A DNA stretch of 64,000 nt from Hoplostethus atlanticus. Taxonomy: Eukaryota > Chordata > Actinopteri > Trachichthyiformes > Trachichthyidae. Each line of letters begins with the position of its first letter. Position 1 is the stretch's first letter. Below are positions 1 to 13,625 of this stretch, piece by piece. The notes below the pieces were generated by a model. That model had not been told where the DNA came from and ran no database searches. It saw nothing but the letters and a program-made list of their open reading frames with translations. The position numbers and the translations under genes are program-made. The stretch lies in assembly GCA_034670405.1 (NCBI GenBank), contig JAXDDX010000071.1, positions 1 through 64,000 on the forward strand. The letters are read 5' to 3'.

Positions 1-474
1 AACTTTATTCTGAAAGGCTGACAACAACAACGATTACCTTTGATGTTTTCAGAATCAGAAACAGGTTTATTGCCAAATACGAGGAATTTGTCTTGGTGAT
101 TGGTGCAACAATAAACAATAAACAATAAACATAGAAGAATAAGAACAAAACAAGATTAAAAGCAAGTACTGTAGAGGCAAAGGTCAGGAATACAATATAA
201 AATAGAGAAGTTCACGCTAAAATATATGAAAAGATATAAGAAATAAGAAAATAATAATAATAACAATAGAATAAAAAGAATATTGTGCCATATGTGCAAG
301 TGTATCACGCATTTTAGACTGTTTAAACATGTTCTGCTGTCAAACTCCATTCTAGCTGCACTGGAAACATCGTGAAGTCACATCGTCTACATGTGGCCCA
401 GTTAAAAATACACCAAACCAAACAAAGAAATGGTAAACGTGCGTAACTAAGACCAACCCCTGCCCGTATCTCAC

Positions 475-1939
475 CTGGATGATGGCGGCGGAGTCCTGCT
501 TGGCGGCGTAGTGCATGGCCGTCTCTCCGTTGCGGTCCTTGATGTTGGTGCGAGCCTGGCTCTCCTCCAGCAGCTCCCGCACGCACACCGAGTCGCCGCG
601 CTTGCATGCCAGGTGCAGCGGCGTCTGACCGGACGCATCCCGCGCATTGATCTGACTGGATCGGGCGGAGAGAGACAAGCATGGAATTGATTGTGCTCTT
701 TCATTTGGTGAGTATTCTAGTTGCCTGTAATTCTTATGTTATGTTATGTTAACCCTTATGTTATATACTGTTTATACACCTTTACATTTTTGAATTATAT
801 GCATTTAGCAGATGCTCTAATCCAGAGTGACTCACAATGCATGCAACAGCAGAATAAGCTTAGATTTTATAATCCTATCCACAGCCGTCAGTGTCTAAAT
901 CTACTTATCTGTGGGCGTCCCTCCTGAGCCAGAACCATTGAAATCAATAGGCGCTTCAGTGACACACACACACACACACACACACACCCCGCAAAATAAA
1001 CGTGTCCCGTCTTACCTTTGGACATAGTTGTGTTTCAAGCACTCCCTCAGGCCCGTGTCCACGGCGATGTGGGCAGCGCTCCAGTCCGGGTGGCTGCGGA
1101 GGCAGTCCGCGATTGGCTGGGTGGTCTCGGCCTTCAGGGGAAGAGTCTCATAGAATGGGCGGAGCTTGAGGGCATACTGTGGGAACCAGTTCATGGCATC
1201 CTCTTCTGATGCCACCTGGAACAGCCTAGTACAGTGGAAGGGTGTCAGGGTCAAAGGTCAGAGAACATAATACAGTGACAGATCCGACCTCTGGTTTCAG
1301 TTAGCAGGCCCATTAAAGATGGTATTTATCGACCTTCGTCGGTTAAGCTTGCTTGTGGCTCTGTGGCTGAATGGCACCACTCATGCAAGATAAAGGGCTC
1401 TGTTGAAGTTAAGCTGCTTTGATAAGGCATTGTCCTACGAGCAGGTCAGCAGTAATCTCAGCTAAACTAAATCAGTAAGAGGTCTGTGTGTGTGAGGCAG
1501 TAAACTGAAAATGAGATGGAAGTTCAACTAAACTAACCAGGTGGAAGTCTGACAGCAGAGGCAGAGGATAAATGACCGTTAGTTGTGGCACAGACTACCA
1601 ATAAGTGTAAGCTGAAAATTTTAAGTTGACATCTGTATACTCAATCCTAGTTTACTGTACATATAAAAGCCATGTCACTCTAAAAATGACCACTACCCCC
1701 CCACACGATGTAATCAATACTGACCTCAGAGCCACAGTAGGAGTCTCAGGACACATAAGCAGACAGTCCCATGAATGGCAAGGGGGGTTTTTGTACAGGA
1801 CCATGCGTCCCTCCTCTTTCAGCCGGACTTTGCCCCCTCCGCTGTAGTCGGACAGTGGTACATCCCGGACCCGGTAGGGGTTGGAGAAGAGGTTGGATAC
1901 GGAGGAGACTGTGTCCAACAGCCGGCCCAGAAACTGCAT
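475..1939 (-). CDS. pla2g6: Calcium-independent phospholipase A2 (group VI), N-terminal exons; gene continues past the left edge
   Basis: Three coding exons on the minus strand: 1939-1725, 1225-1016 and 655-475. The phases chain cleanly (2, 2, 0) and every junction has AG/GT. The protein starts MQFLGRLLDTVSSVSNLFSN, the typical start of PLA2G6, continues through an LFQ...FYETLP block, and reaches ankyrin sequence (GQTPLHLACKRGD, then GETAMHYAAKQDS). The family hydrolyses the sn-2 acyl chain of phospholipids without calcium and acts in membrane remodelling and mitochondrial lipid upkeep. The patatin-like catalytic domain with its GXSXG serine lies outside this window. ATG at 1939 is chosen because it gives the conserved family N-terminus. 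No upstream coding exon is seen. Intron 2 (656-1015) contains a CA repeat and a fish repeat fragment. Confidence 0.9.
797..842 (+). repeat. Fish dispersed-repeat fragment
   Basis: The segment with GCATTTAGCAGATGCTCT followed by a 'atccagagtgactcacaat'-type stretch matches, from memory, a very common teleost interspersed motif. It lies within pla2g6 intron 2. Its parent family is not assigned. Confidence 0.4.
962..988. repeat. (CA)n microsatellite
   Basis: About 12-13 CA units in pla2g6 intron 2, close to the donor of the 1225-1016 exon. Confidence 0.9.
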
Positions 1940-4900
1940 TGTTACCTGAGACAGGCATCAGAGAGTTGAGGAGACGAGTGCAATCTGTAGCTCTACAGTG
2001 AGTGTACAAAATATATGGGCCACCTTCCTGTTGTTGAGCTGCACTCCGTTCTGCACAACACAATCAATATTTAATGTCTCCCCACCTTCAGCTCCATCTG
2101 CCCTTCATGCATGAAGTGGGTCTAATGGTGAAATCAATAATGAATCACAGCTTCCACCTTGATTCACCTGGTTAGTCTATTTCATGGAAACCTTAATGTT
2201 TCTCCACTCAACTAATAAGGAAGTGGGCAGATTTTTTTTTCCACCAAAAGCTGAAATGTTCACCTCTAACTTCTTAAGCAACTCTGTATGGTCTGCCACA
2301 GTCTGTAGGACTGTTGCCAACAATGATAAATGATTCATATTCCCCAGGAAAGAGTGCAACCCTTCAGAGAAGCAACAGGCGGGGTAGATATAACGTTATA
2401 TAGGTTCTGACTGCTCACAATGTCTTTTTTTTGCTTGCTTGTGGTTAAACTGAGGCTATTGCTAAAGTTGCATTATCCTTAACCATTTCCTGTGAGATAA
2501 CTAACTGGCTGCCCCAGAAGTTGACAACTCAAATGTCAACTGTGTTGGCTGAACTCTCAGTTCCCCATTGCATTGCAAAACCTTTGAATTACTGTGCAAG
2601 CGGAGGCTGGTCTTCATTCAATATAAACAAGAGGATCCATTCATGCGGCTCACGAGTTTCTTGTCATCCACGATCAATTTGATACGACACTGACACACAC
2701 CGAAAAAGAGCCAAGTCATCTCCCTAGTTAAATGCATTTTATGTTTAGCTCCAACCATCCAGGGTATATATTCTACCTGTTCGCTACCTACCTGGCCAGT
2801 GTAGGTAATCGCATTAGTTTAAAACGAGCTTGCTGTTGTTCGTGTTCACCTGCTTGCTGTCCTCGGCTCAGGCTGACTTCTGACAGCGACGTCAACAACC
2901 GGGTCGCTACAACCAACCTTGCTACAACGTATGATTGCTGTAAGCTGCACCAATCAGAGATCCAGGACTGGAAGGTGGATAAACGCGAAGGCGGGGCATA
3001 GAAACAGCCCACCCCCGGCACAGCCAAACCAATCCAAGACCGTTTTTTCTTCCTACTGAAACCAGGCGTTGGGGTAGTTAACAGATCTTCGATCCTTCAC
3101 CGATTTGCACAATAATCTTAAAGCAATGACAGTGGTGAATCTCAGTAATAGCGTTACATTCAGTAGATAGGCAGTAACGGGTAAAATGACCCTGAGTTAA
3201 AGCTGATGTTAAAGTCTCACCTGCTTGAATGAGTGATCAGGCAGCTTGATAAGTATAACTCATTTCGGATCACGTTATTGGAAGATTTATCTTGGTGTAA
3301 ATTGCAGAGTTAAATTTAGTTGTGGCGAAAAAACGGAACCCATCGACTGGGAGGATCTTGATCATACTATTACAATTAATACTATATAAATCTCGTAAAA
3401 TAGACAATGACAAATGATGATTTAGGTTGAAGTTCTGTAGTACTGGGTTTTATAAAATGCATAGCCCCAGTCCTCAATTCTGACTGGTTGAGTCATGTTC
3501 AAAGCCATTGTAAATGTAAAATACTGATAAATACAAATCTCTGGCCTATGACTCCATAACAGTTCATTTCAATATTAAATCACCACTCATACTCATAGTA
3601 AACTGTGTGTCTCTTAATGCTCAAGAAAAATACTGACTGGCAGAAGAATAACATTTTACTATCTTATTATTTCATTATGATCAATCAATAAGAAAACATT
3701 TAACATTTATGTTCTTCCTTTTTTAATTTGAAAGTGGTTTAGAAAAGCAATACGCCACTGGATGAAATGGTTTGCCTCATGTCTGGCAACACCTGTTCAA
3801 AAGTCACTGTAAAGCATGGCCTTGTGGTTTTGCTCCTTTCTAGAGCGTTGTGGTTTACAGCACTTATGAAAATCATTTTCAACAAATCAGGTCTGTTCTT
3901 TTGTTGAACAGTTAATAAAATATTCATTGAGGTGTAGACCTCCATCATGGCTGCAAGAGGCCCCATGATGTTATCTGAAAGCCCTCTTTAGAGTTGTCTG
4001 GCTTGACTTTAAGTAACTATCTAGAGCCAAACAGGTCTGTTACAGTATAACTAAAGGCACTAAAGGCACATATGTTGTGAGGTATATTCTTGTAGATGGG
4101 TTTTAAGAAACTGTCTGGAAGATGCCGATTGTAGGTGTCCACACAGATGATCAGGTCGCTGGTCCCTGGTCGTCTGTGAAGAGAAAAGAGCTGTCTGAGG
4201 ATGTCAGAAAAATTAATGTCACCAAACATAAGCGTTCACAAGGCTATAAAGCCATCTCTAGAGACCTTGGTATTCCTGTTTCCAGTTTGCAATGTTATTA
4301 AGAAGTTTGCTGCTCATGGAATTGTTTCGAGTCTCCCAGGTGATAAGAGGAAAATTGATCTCAGATGTTGAAAAAACACCTTGCATGACATTCAAAGATC
4401 TCCAGGCTGACCTGGAGAGGTCTGGGGTAATGGTTTCATCATTGAGAACATATGGCGAGACCTGAAACGTGCCTCAAAGGAATCCCTCAAACATTGAAGA
4501 ACTGGAGTGGGTTGCAGTTGAAGAGTGGGAGAAACTGCCATCTGGTTACAGGTTACAATAAACGTTTTCCAAAGGCTGTGCAACTAATTATTAGAAAAGC
4601 TTGCCAATAATCATGGCCATAGCCACTTTTCAATTTTGAAGCCATAAAATATTTTTATATTTGTATTGTATTGTTTGATCATGTGCTGTTAAATAAAACA
4701 GATGAACGCGTGTTCGATTTTCAATTATTTCAGAAGATATTGTACACTATAATCTTTTCCAGAACTGTATATTTATATAGCCCTTCTACAACTGTTGTTT
4801 CTGCAGAGGGCACAAATACCTCTGAGCGGTCTTTGCATCCTCTTGTGTGTCTTCACCGTTGCTAGGACGACCAAGAGAGGGGCTGACCTCGGCCACGTGA

Positions 4901-5053
4901 CAGATAGCAGGCTGAGCCTCCGGCCCGAGCTGCTGTTGCCGCGGCGGTGTGTGTGTGTGGTGTCTCAGATACAGTTTGGCTGAAAGTGGTCGGCCCGCCA
5001 GACAGTGGTGTTGGTCGTCTGGAGAGAGCGAGACAGGTAGTCGGGCATGAAAG
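1940..5053. other. Intergenic region between the divergent genes pla2g6 and cbx6
   Basis: About 3.1 kb between the two start codons. It should contain the 5' UTR exon(s) and promoter of pla2g6 (minus) and the promoter and 5' UTR of cbx6 (plus). No further coding exon was recognised. The last roughly 250 bases before the cbx6 ATG are GC-rich and CpG-containing, as expected of a Polycomb-gene promoter. A Tc1/mariner relic occupies about 4185-4640. The remainder is AT-rich and unremarkable. Confidence 0.6.
4185..4640 (+). mobile_element. Decayed, internally deleted Tc1/mariner transposase fragment
   Basis: Plus-strand translation across broken frames gives two recognisable Tc1 pieces. The first is a paired-like segment reading LSEDVRKI..., then KAISRDLGIPVSS..., followed by a 'KKFAAHG'-like stretch (about 4188-4345). 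The second is a C-terminal piece reading IWRDLKRAS..., then LEWVAVEEWEKLPSGY (about 4440-4560). The catalytic DDE middle is missing and stops interrupt both pieces, so this is an inactive relic. Intact inverted ends were not identified. Confidence 0.7.
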
Positions 5054-8000
5054 ATGGAGCCCTCGGCGAGCGGGGATCGTATTTTCGCCGCGGAAGCCAT
5101 ACTCAAGCGCCGCGTCCGTAAGGTGAGGTAGAACCGCCGTCCCGCGTGTTTTGACTGTGTGTGCAGATGTTGGCGAGGGTCGGCACGGCTCCAATGCATA
5201 GGATTGGGGCTCTCTTTTCGCCTATGCAGTGCTATGGAGGCCTTGTGGCTGGCGAATGCTTTTACTATCTCGCTAGCAGAGCTAGCTAAAAGCTAACTAG
5301 CGAGGGTATCAGTCACGGCTCGTATATTATGGCACTGGCAGGGTAATAAAAATAGCGACACAAAGAAGGGGCTAGCGTCGACAGAACAAGACAACTCGGC
5401 CGATGGGATGAGAGCAATGGGATGAAATGGAGGGGCCCCGATTTCCCTTGCCAGCTAATGGTAGCTAAAGCTATACATTCGCTGCCTTTATCTTTTCCAG
5501 TTCAAAGAAACGGTGATATCTGCACCTGTTTGACCAAACAGTTGCTTTTTATGTTAGGTTGTGAAAGATGGTATGCAGATACCGTTTTTCTTTGCAATCA
5601 GGGCAGGAAACTTACTTTCTCATCCACCGGCCACTGTGGCTGATGGATTCCAGATTACACTGTTTTCACAAATTTGGAAAATTACTTATTTTTGTAATGG
5701 GAAAGACCCTCTGGATGATGGCTGGCTACCTGCTCAAACGGCTGATACACACAATTTACCAGCATTTTATGGTGGTAATTCTCCAACCAGCCTCCTGACT
5801 GCCAGTGGAAGGAACCCAGCCTCAACTTCATAGTTATTCCCCTCCTTGTAAGATGTAGCCCAACTTGCACAAAAGCAGAAATACCATATTAGGTTTCATC
5901 TATCTCCCCTTTTGAAGTGAAAAAAGCCATTGACAATCTTACCTAAATAAGACGATTCTTTGTTTTTAAATGTTTTTTTTTTTGTAAAAAGGCATGTAAA
6001 AAAGGATTTCATTTTCAACATTTATGAGCCAGTCAGCAAAACGTGTTAAAGATGAGTTTGTTATTAACACATTTTGTCGAAACATAGCACAAGATGTGTG
6101 TCACATTCACAGATGTTGAGAATCACACCTCCTTTTTGAAAATGCAGATCTCATGAGATGTCCTTTCTGCCATGCAATTTTAATGGCATGTACTGAATTA
6201 CTGTGAAAATGACAAATATGATACCTAATGTAAAAATGTCTGTTCTAAGGGTGTATGTGGGGGATTAGGACAGAAACATCCACGATGCTTCAATGCAGGC
6301 ACACCAGTGAAGCATCCAAGATCAACTGTGGAAATTCCAACTGTAGCTCTTCCGATTAAAGCACCATTTCTTCATTAATCTAAACTTTAAGGCTAGTACA
6401 GGATTCCTATGGTCGTATGGTCCACTTCATAAAATGTGTTTTCCGGGCCTGAAAAATAATGGAAATGGAACATGTACATATGGTTTTGGAACTATGTTGA
6501 TAATCGTTTCTTGCAGTGAAATGTTTAATGTGAAGCTACTTGTTGATCCACTTCCCTTTGAGGAATAAAAACCCAAATCAGAAATGTCCTGATAGTATCG
6601 GCCCTAAGTGATAGTTGTAGCCAGAAATAAGACCTAGGGCATTCACATCACATCTTCTACGTGGAAAATGTGTAGACTGGTTATGGAAAATGTGATCTAT
6701 GGCATGGAATAGTCTTGGAAAAGGAATTTGATTAGCAAAAAGGCGTAGGAACCCTGCGAGTAGGACCTTTGCCAGACTAATTCAGCACTGGACTGAAATA
6801 CTGGTTAAATGAATAACTAGTGTTGTATTGCAAGAGCAGTGTGTGGGATTTCCTTCAGTGTTTTATGTAATTAGTAAAAACAATCTCTCCACTCCAGGGA
6901 CATTCCTGCAAATGCCTGTAGGATTTGAGCAACACCTTTGGGTGTAGCAGCTTTAGCAGCTTCTTTTGGTAATCTACCATCTGCTTTTTTTTCTTGCAGG
7001 CTAGAATTGAGTACCTGGTAAAATGGAAAGGATGGGCGCTGAAGTAAGTGCTACTTCAGACAGTGACAATCCAATTATTATTTGTATTTTAAATATGTTT
7101 TAAATGGGTGGGCTTCCTCTGATTAAATACAGTGGCAAGTCCAGGCTGGTGTGAAAAAAATGGTTTCATTGTCGAGGTGTTTGCATCTATTGCTCTATCT
7201 TTGTTCAGGCACAGCACCTGGGAGCCAGAGGAGAACATTCTGGATGACAGGCTGATATTGGGCTTTGAGCAGAAGTGAGTATAGCCTGTATAGCACAGTG
7301 GGTAGAGCAAGGCATTCTCCACTATGGTCACCAATGCTAAGTATATGTACTCATGATGCTGTAAGTTTGTTTGGATGACAGCATTCACCAAATGGTATAA
7401 CTTACATTGTGTTAATAGATCTTTGACCAGTCACAATCATTAGGTCTATTTTGTTAGGATTATTTTAGCTTTAAGTCAGAATTTACGTGTTTTTTTTATG
7501 GTGTGTTTTTATTCTGCTGTTTGCTTTTTACTCTCTCACTTGTCTCTCTGTCTTTCCATCCCTGCTATTGTCTGCCTGATTGTTACAAAGCCCATCTCTA
7601 GTGAAGTCCTTTATGTCTGCTGCCAAGCCACTTAAAAGGCCTGCGCTGCTTACAGAGCGGAGATGTTTACAGGAAACTAAAATGGTCACATCAAGAACAG
7701 CGTATCTGGCTCTGTTCAGACTCACGGCTTCAAACGCTCTCTGTGTCCGACTACCCTGCTTTCACACACCCACATCTTTCATCACCATCTTCTCTCTCTC
7801 GCTTTGCCTCACTCGCTCACGTTGTCTCGTGCTCTTCTTCTCAGCTTGTCTTTGACCTGCACTCTCCGTTGATGCTCTTTAATCATTGTTTTCCTTTTTT
7901 AGGGAGCGTGAAAGGGAAATGCATGGGCCAAAGAAAAGGGGACCCAAACCCAAAAACTTTGTCATGAAGGTAATGTTTTTGACTTTTTGGTGTCTGCAAG

Positions 8001-9781
8001 GGCATGAGCTGCTGAATCTAAAATGATGTGTTCATGGACATTGGAACACATCAGCAATGAAAGAAAAGCCTGTCAGCCCCCAGCTGTTCAATACAAGCAT
8101 TGCTGCGATGCACAATGAAAATATCTTTTTAATGTGTTCATTTTGAATTCTGAAATAATTGCAGCCATATTTTATTCATCAGGTTCACATAGCCGCTGTG
8201 TTCACCTGGCACTTCTTTTTTTTTAGCTAGCAGTGCTAAACGGCTGGTTGTGCTTCCTCCACTTGCTGTGAGAATGACGTTAACCTTCTTGAAGCCTGTT
8301 TTCTTGGTGAAGCTTGGTGGTCATTATAGTGTGGTGCATGGTCCCCTTTTTCAAATTAACAGCACAAAATGTGGTTAAGACGGTAGCGAAATACTGTGAG
8401 CACACCCCAAAGAGAGGTTGTTAATGGGCTCACAGCCTTAGATTACTAAATTGCCCTCCTTTTTTTTTTTTGTCGTCTCCCTCAGGCTCGTTCTCAGAAA
8501 GGAGAGACCAGTACCCAAGCCTCAAACCCCCGCCAGAGTACACCCCGCTCTTCTTCGGCCACCTCCATCCGAGCAACCACTTCATCATCAGCCTCTTCGC
8601 GTCTCTCTGCCTCGTCTTCTTCCTCAACTGTGGCACCCTCTCCTAAACTCAGCTCCCTCGCAGCCACCCACAAGCTGAAAAAAGACATTCGCCGCTGCCA
8701 CCGCATGTCCAGGCGCCCTCTCCCCCGCTCGGACCCCATGGCACCCCCTTTCTCCAACCCTGGTGGTTTCCCCTCCCGCCTGCACGTCTCCCCTTTCTCC
8801 GAGACCGTCCGAATCCTCAACCGCAGGGTCAAACCCCGGGAGGTCAAGAGGGGTCGCATCATCCTCAACCTGAAGGTCATTGACAAGCCAGGTAGGGGCG
8901 GTGCAGCTGCGGGCAACAGGAATATTACGGCAGGTCGTCAGAACATCCCTTCCCGCAATCGCATCATCGGGAAGAGACAGGGCGAAGCTCCCTATAGGCC
9001 ATTCCAGCCCCCTCTGAAGATGCTTGGCTTCCCCATGTATGGGAAGCCGTTTGGGCTGCAGTGTGGAGGCCCTGGGCGTTTTCACTCTCCAGGGAGTGCA
9101 GGGGCTAGGTACAGCCACTCCGCTCCCTCCCAGCACGGGTCGCCTCCCTTTCCTTCCAGGTCCAGTGCCTCTGAGGGCAAATCTCCCACTGCCCCGGCTG
9201 CCCCACAGTCCCAGCCCCACACAGGAGCCTCTGCAGTGGGCTCGCCTTCCAGCCAGTGTCCCCAGCCCAAACCCAGCCAACCTCCCACAGAGACCCAGAA
9301 GAGCCGGAACACCAAGCAGTCTGCTCCTGCCCCATCCTCTAAGGCAAACCAAGCAGCATCAGCATCCCCTTTCCTCCCTTCATCCCCCTCTGGTTCTGTC
9401 TCTTCTTCCTTGGAGGATGAAGAGGAGGAGGCTGCCCGGGACCGTTTGGTTCCCCCAGAGGGAGGGAGAAAGAATCTCCGCCCACAGCGCTCTAAACGCC
9501 AGCCGACTGCCTCCCTTTCCCCCGTTGCCCCAAGCAACCACAGCTCTGCCCCTGCTGCTGAGCCCCAAAGGGTCCCTGCCGAGGGGGACCCCGACTGGCG
9601 TCCTGAACTGGCGCCAAGTTGCAAGGATGTAGTGGTCACCGATGTCACCACCAACCTCGTCACCGTCACCATAAAAGAATTCCCCTCGCCTTCCTCCTGC
9701 CCTGCATCCCCCTCCGCCGCCGCTGAAAACGGCTCCTCCCCGCCCCCCAGCACCACCGCTGATGACCCGCCCAAGCCATAG
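5054..9781 (+). CDS. cbx6: Chromobox protein 6, Polycomb PRC1 chromodomain reader
   Basis: Five exons: 5054-5122, 7000-7043, 7209-7274, 7903-7969 and 8486-9781. All junctions are AG/GT, phases agree, and the product is 513 aa. The N-terminal chromodomain (about residues 9-60) has the aromatic cage residues F11, W32 and W35 that bind methylated H3K27. Residues 70-77 (KKRGPKPK) form the AT-hook-like motif of vertebrate CBX2/4/6/7/8. A conserved block reading KLKKDIRRCHRMSRRPLPR and the PFSETVRILNRRVKPRE segment point to CBX6. The C-terminal Pc box (about 463-481, VVVTDVTTNLVTVTIKEF) would bind RING1 in PRC1. The protein is longer than human CBX6 (about 412 aa from memory) because the middle and tail are rich in Ser/Pro/Ala. 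Which teleost paralogue (a or b) cannot be decided here. Confidence 0.95.
7283..7345 (+). mobile_element. tRNA-derived SINE head fragment
   Basis: The stretch around TAGCACAGTGGGTAGAGCAA has an A-box-like tRNA head shared with the copies near 45790, 49300 and 55385. It lies in cbx6 intron 3. Confidence 0.45.
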
Positions 9782-12014
9782 GAAATCAGATGTTATGAAG
9801 TTGATTGCTCTTGATAACACAGAAAATAGCTTCAGTGTTGCCACTTCAGCCCCCCCTCCTCCCTTTTCCTTGAAGATGTGTCCATACTTATGTAATGATT
9901 AATGAAATGTAATGTAACTTAACACCGCCCAGCCATTGAATAGTAATAAGAGCATATTTTTGAAACAGAAGTGTATAAATTGGAAAGGGGCAGTTAATAT
10001 GCCTTTCTTGTCACTTAAAATTGCCATATTTTGTCCACTTGCACAGCACTGACTCTTCGGAGCAGACTTGGATGGAAGTGGTATTTGTTTTCTTTCAGTT
10101 GCTCCAGGCATGCTGAGTTTAGCTTGTTTGGTGTAATAGAATTATTGTCCGAAAAGTTAAACTCCCACCCATCTGGTGTGTGGGGTGAACTTTTATCAAG
10201 CACACTTAGTGTAAATGAAAGAAATAGATACTATTTTAATACAGGCTCTGCTGTGAAGGCTGCTATTGACCGCCTTCATGTGTTACGCCAATTTCCTGCC
10301 CCCTAATTTCGTTGGAGGTCCAGCTTGTTAATGATAAAACAGGCGATGTGTTTCTGCACTTACACAGTTGGACTCTGATATATTGCATCAATACAGCGAG
10401 GTAAATGCAATGCACTTGACTGCATCGAAAAACAACCTATTCTATGTAGTTGACTTTCGTGAATTCTTCAAGGCCTTTTCCTCTTGCTCTCTTGAACGCA
10501 CATGCATATACGTATGAGTATTTATATGCACGCACAACCTTAAAAGCTGCAAAAGAATATACAAAACCAAGAAAAACAATAGGAGATTTTAAGTTATTGC
10601 TGTCCTTGCCGTCTTTCCTTGCTTGCCTTGTTTGTTACAAACCCACCACCATCCTCAAATCTGGAACGTCCGCCAAGACTCTAAACTGGCCTGCTTCTAA
10701 TTGTGGTAAATACTACAACGACGTGTAGTTTCCTGAAGGTTTTTGTCGCGTGCCAGATCTGCACCGTACAACCTCTTTGTCGAGGTCCAGAAAGCCCATG
10801 AACTGATTTTGGCTGTGAAATTATCGCCACGAGCCAAATGCAGATAAATATTGTGTGGTAGCCGGTGAGTCAACTTGGCCGGTGTTGTGGACGCCTGGAA
10901 GGTCGGTTGTATTCAGGCGCCAATTTTGGCTTGTAAAAATTCAGAACGAAGAGAAAAACATTTCACGCCCTGCTTTGTCCCTTTGGATGTTGCCGATCAA
11001 TCCTTCAGCTAACCGCGTTTTATTAGTAAGTTCTCAAGTGATTAGTTTTAATCAAAGTGGTTCACTGAGTGGCTCACAGACTCCTGCTACACACAGGGCT
11101 TGTGTGAGTGAACCAGGCTAAGGCTGTGTCAAGGGGGGGGGGGGGGGTCAGTCCAGATGCACATATCTACAACTACTCATTGGACATAGTTGTAGTTGTA
11201 GACCCACTGCCAATTTAAAAATCCTTTCTCTGTTGTGAAGAACATTCCTCCGCTATAGAGGGATGTGGTTTATTTGAGTCGTTGCCCAGACATCAGTAGC
11301 ATATATTGTGAACATTATGTTCAAATGTAGTCAAATCAGTGTCACAAAGAATACAATTTGGGCAAATGACAAATGTGTAGGACTCCTTGGAAAAGCTTCT
11401 AAGAAAGTTAAAAGAAGGACACCCCTTCAGCTTTTCTCTGGACCTAACGTCACATGTAGCAAACATCCACGATTATTTCAGCGACCGAGGTATTCCAGGT
11501 TTCAGTGTTTCCTCTGATTTTCCTGTTGATGGTAGTTGTGGCTCCACAGCCTCCCTGGTTTTGGTCCAAGTTACAATTCTGGTGCAGGATGCAGTGCTGA
11601 AAAACATGCTTGAGACATTAATTCTAAACATTGACATTGCTGTGAGGAACCAGACCCAGATACGAAACATCTTTCCAGAGTGTGAATTTAACACCAGCCA
11701 CCAGCCAAGTGATGGTACATTCTGTGGCTGTTAAGTTTGTCTACTCTGCCAGACACGTTGGCAGCAAGTTAATCTACTTTACCGGCCATTTTGGCAGACT
11801 ACCAACCATCAGAGGTTCTCTTACTTTGGGGGGTTTACTAGCCACTGTTGGCAGTGGACCAAGCAGTTAGTTTCCTGCCCTGCTTTTACTGAGACAAAAG
11901 CCTACGACTAAGGTCTCACTGTTGTCCGACCGGAGGGGAAAGGATGTCCGGACAGTAGTTTTCTCCAAATACTCCAGGTGTGCTGCTGCGCTTAGCTTCC
12001 AGCGATCTGTAACA

Positions 12015-12125
12015 GGTTAGCCTCGTGGTTGGAGAGCCTGCCCTATTACTGAAAGGTCACGGGTTCGGTCACGTGTCCACCACCAACCACGTCTTGTTGA
12101 AGTGCCCTTGAGCAAAACGCGGAAC
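12015..12125 (+). mobile_element. tRNA-derived SINE relic
   Basis: The GTTAGCCTCGTGGTTGGAGA head and a B-box-like GGTCACGGGTTCG are followed by 'gtgcccttgagcaaaacg', the usual SINE body of fish. It is a tRNA-like head without cloverleaf integrity, so not a tRNA gene. Confidence 0.6.
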
Positions 12126-13452
12126 ATTTTACCGGCTTTAACGCATGAAAAGTAAAGGTTTCACGTTTTCCATCGACCATCTATACCAAGCGCACCTGAA
12201 GTACTTGGAAAGACAACTGCTCTTGTGTACCCGGCCACCCCGGTTCTAAAGGTTCTCCCACCTCGCCTCTTCGTCTGGTGTACCTGTATGTTACAATATT
12301 TAAAATCTTCCGCATGTGTTGCCTTATAGCTGCTCTGTTCAACCCCAGCTGCACTCCGGGCGACGTTTTCCTCATCTCACTCAGCTCCTGTTGTTGTACT
12401 CGAAAACGTTAGAAAAATACTTCCTAAAATCTGCTGTTACTTGAAATTTACAGTGCAAGAACATTTATCAAGCAAACCTACACTCTCGCGATAGTCTTCG
12501 ATTTGCCGTCTGTCTGGCTTTTGAACGCCATAATGTTTTCTTGAACAAGGATGAGGAAGATGTCGCCTCTTCTCCTGTCATGTACTGGATGGTTCTAGTT
12601 GTTGTCAATACTGTTTCAATACTCTCATAGGCTACATATGAAAGGCTTTATTCCAAAGTGAGATTCCTATCATTTGAAAAAAAGTGACACCTACACCTAC
12701 AAAATGATCCCCAGCACAAATTTAAAGGTACTTTTTAAAGGACAGTAGTTCACTTGGGTCCTTGTTTGACGAAATGATAACAGACTGGGTCCTCTATGTT
12801 TTACAGACATTGAATGATGAAACTTGAGGTAATTCTTTTTCTCCAAATGGATATATCATGTTTTGGAATAGATGTTTTCATCTACTGTATCGTAAACATT
12901 TAAATGGTGGATAGAAGTGACTTGCAGTTGGTAGATGTGTAAGGTATTAGGCTGCTAGGCAATGTTTTCAACGGTTGTTAGCAGTGTTTTCTTTCTGTCA
13001 TATGGGGTAGCACAACTCAACATATAGTGGCCTATCTTTCTACCAAATAGGGTTCTTGATTTTACTTCTTATTTTATTTTATTTGTTACCCTTTTTCCCT
13101 TTTAAATTGTTTTATACTTTATATGTGATGTAATTTCAAGTGCTAGATGTGGCGCTAATTGGAAAAAAAGGAAGGATCCTTAAATGTGTGGATAAAATTG
13201 TTTAATGAATTGAAAATTGTGCTTTTTAAGCCTTTTTTTCCCTTTGTACTGTATCTTAATACTTTCTTTTTTAAATATGCTTAATGTTAATGTGATTTTT
13301 TATTTGAATGCCATTGGTTTTTCTTTTGTTTTTAATAGTCCAATATGGGTTTGATCGGAAGGCAAACTCCAACTGGTGAATTTAAATGTCAAGACTGCAG
13401 TTTTGTCTTGTTTCATGCTAATATGAATAATGTAAATTGTATTGATGGTAAT

Positions 13453-13459
13453 GATGACG

Positions 13460-13499
<40 letters not shown>

Positions 13500-13500
13500 C
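13453..13500. repeat. (GAT)n microsatellite
   Basis: Imperfect then perfect GAT/GAC triplets near the end of the probable cbx6 3' UTR. Confidence 0.85.
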
Positions 13501-13625
13501 ATTGTAATGTATCTGAACTTCTGAAGCATGTTTTGCAAACCCTTATTGTACAGATTATGTATTCAGTGTCATGTTACCCATTACTGTTGTTGCTTTCTGT
13601 GTGTGTTTCTTGAACAAGGCTTTTA

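Noticed and set aside
3739..4229. Minus-strand ORFs of 70-75 codons
   Set aside because: The right-hand one overlaps the plus-strand Tc1 relic. Neither has recognisable domains or splice support.
8624..9352. 242-codon ORF antisense to cbx6 exon 5
   Set aside because: A shadow of GC-rich, Ser/Pro-rich coding sequence. The plus strand has the conserved CBX6 blocks.
12015..12125. Possible tRNA gene
   Set aside because: It has A- and B-box-like segments but no consistent cloverleaf, and is followed by a SINE body. The same applies to the other tRNA-like heads listed.
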